NCBI RefSeq assembly: GCF_012641405.1
Contig: NZ_JABAII010000003.1
Span: 372,001 to 436,000 of the forward strand
Source of the DNA: Rhizobium sp. P40RR-XXII
GTDB taxonomy: Bacteria > Pseudomonadota > Alphaproteobacteria > Rhizobiales > Rhizobiaceae
DNA: 64,000 nt
Reading direction: 5' to 3'
Below, one piece after another: positions 63,205 through 64,000 of this stretch. A program made the translations under genes and the position numbers. Under the pieces are notes generated by a model. The model saw only the letters and a list, made by a program, of their open reading frames with translations. It was not told where the DNA came from and did no database searches. Numbering within the stretch: the first letter of the stretch is position 1; each line of letters begins with the position of its first letter.

Positions 63205-64000
63205 TCAGCCCGCCTTGCGCTGCGACCGGGATGAGGATGCGGCTTGTGATTTCTCTGCCTTGCGAGACGTCGAGCCGGCCTTCTGTGAGGTGTGCTTCGG
63301 ACCTGCCTTGCCGCCGCCATCCGCGCCGGCGCTCTGGCGCAAGGCCTCCATGAGGTCGGTCACCTTGGCAACCTTCGCCGGCTTGCGTTGCGGGATCGCC
63401 TTGCCTTCGATCTTGGCCTTGACGAGCTCCGTCAGCGCGGCTTCGTAGCGATCGTCGAATTCACTGGCGTCGAAGCTGCCTTCCTTCGTGGCAATGATAT
63501 GCTTGGCAAGATCGAGCATCTCGCCCTTGATCTTCATGTCGGGCACGTCCTCAAAAGCTTCCCTGGCCGAGCGGACCTCATAGTCGAAGTTCAGGGTGGT
63601 GGCGATCAGCCCCTTGCCGTGCGCGCGGATCATCAGCGTTCGCAGACGGCGAAACAGGACGGCCTGGGCAATGGCGGCCACCTTCTTCTTGCGCATGCCC
63701 TCGCGGATCAGCGCAAAGGCTTCCTCGCTGGCCGAGGCGGAAGGGGCGAGATAGTAGGGCCGGTCGAAATAGACGTCGTCGATATCCGACCACGCGAGAA
63801 AGGCTTTTACGCGAAGAACCTTGTCGCTTTCCGGCACGGCGGCGGCGACCTCCTCGGGCTCCAGCACGATGTAGTCGTCCTTGTTGAGTTCATAACCCTT
63901 GACCTGGTCGTCACGCGGCACCGGTTGTTCGGTCTGGCTGTCAATGAATTCGCGCCTGACGCGATTGCCGGTTTCCCGGTTCAGCGTATGGAAGGAAATC
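63205..64000 (-). CDS. Second Ku protein, truncated by window edge
   Basis: The frame is open to the window's right end. The first visible part contains ISFHTLNRETGNRVRR, then the Ku core EQPVPRDDQVKGYELNKDDY, matching the other Ku but with a longer Ser/Lys-rich tail (SQKAGSTSRKAEKSQ). An internal GTG could be mistaken for a start, but upstream sequence continues the Ku core, so the real start lies beyond 64000. It is in an operon with ligD. Confidence 0.93.
   Translation of the reverse strand, partial: ISFHTLNRETGNRVRREFIDSQTEQPVPRDDQVKGYELNKDDYIVLEPEEVAAAVPESDKVLRVKAFLAWSDIDDVYFDRPYYLAPSASASEEAFALIREGMRKKKVAAIAQAVLFRRLRTLMIRAHGKGLIATTLNFDYEVRSAREAFEDVPDMKIKGEMLDLAKHIIATKEGSFDASEFDDRYEAALTELVKAKIEGKAIPQRKPAKVAKVTDLMEALRQSAGADGGGKAGPKHTSQKAGSTSRKAEKSQAASSSRSQRKAG

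Overview
The window is GC-rich DNA with Rhizobiales-type gene content: DUF992, DUF982, DUF2161 and DUF779 proteins, a GCG_CRPN-type secreted peptide, an NdvB-like phosphorylase, paired Ku genes around a three-domain LigD, and promoters of the alphaproteobacterial EcfG (general stress) type. A Rhizobium or close relative is the best fit. There are no rRNA, tRNA, ribosomal, replication or cell-division genes. Nearly everything is uptake, catabolism, stress defence or regulation, so I infer an accessory part of the genome (chromid, megaplasmid or variable chromosomal segment). I saw no intact mobile element, prophage or CRISPR array. There are several decayed gene pieces and two copies of one intergenic palindromic repeat.

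Layout. 0.4-7.7 kb: diguanylate cyclase, serine hydrolase, acetyltransferase, oxidoreductase/DCC pair, small secreted protein, PAP2 phosphatase. 7.9-12.1 kb: GAF/Fis regulator, aldehyde dehydrogenase, DUF779, DJ-1/PfpI and ribbon-helix-helix genes, with a perfect inverted repeat before the dehydrogenase. 12.3-15.7 kb: a scrappy region with a probably frameshifted hypothetical gene, TetR and CsbD remnants, an aldo/keto-reductase fold lacking three of four catalytic residues, and a BON/DUF992 pair. 15.8-19.4 kb: divergent katG and oxyR. 19.8-26.2 kb: a five-gene unit (M20 amidohydrolase, polar amino acid ABC transporter, extra binding protein) divergent from a MocR regulator. 26.2-29.8 kb: acyltransferase, glycosyltransferase and flippase of a surface polysaccharide. 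29.9-36.7 kb: DnaJ-domain protein, gene remnants, DegP-type protease, DUF2161, and a LysR regulator divergent from an MFS/aldo-keto reductase pair. 36.7-42.7 kb: GH94-type phosphorylase and GH2 beta-mannosidase-like enzyme. 43.1-49.5 kb: VOC protein, then kynurenine formamidase and kynureninase with a TrpXYZ-type ABC transporter and a divergent GntR regulator.

50-64 kb is the most coherent and interesting part: a stress and DNA-repair neighbourhood. It holds an ECF sigma factor resembling the EcfG group, an orphan receiver protein, an orphan NuoB-like protein with a frameshifted tail, several small stress-type proteins, a UdgX-type uracil-DNA glycosylase, an EmrAB efflux pair, and Ku-LigD-Ku for non-homologous end joining. 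Six sites of the form GGAAC-N16-CGTT (or one mismatch) lie 22-36 bases before the inferred transcript leaders of six of these genes, all with exactly 16 bases between the boxes. This suggests a local general-stress regulon that includes both end joining and uracil repair.
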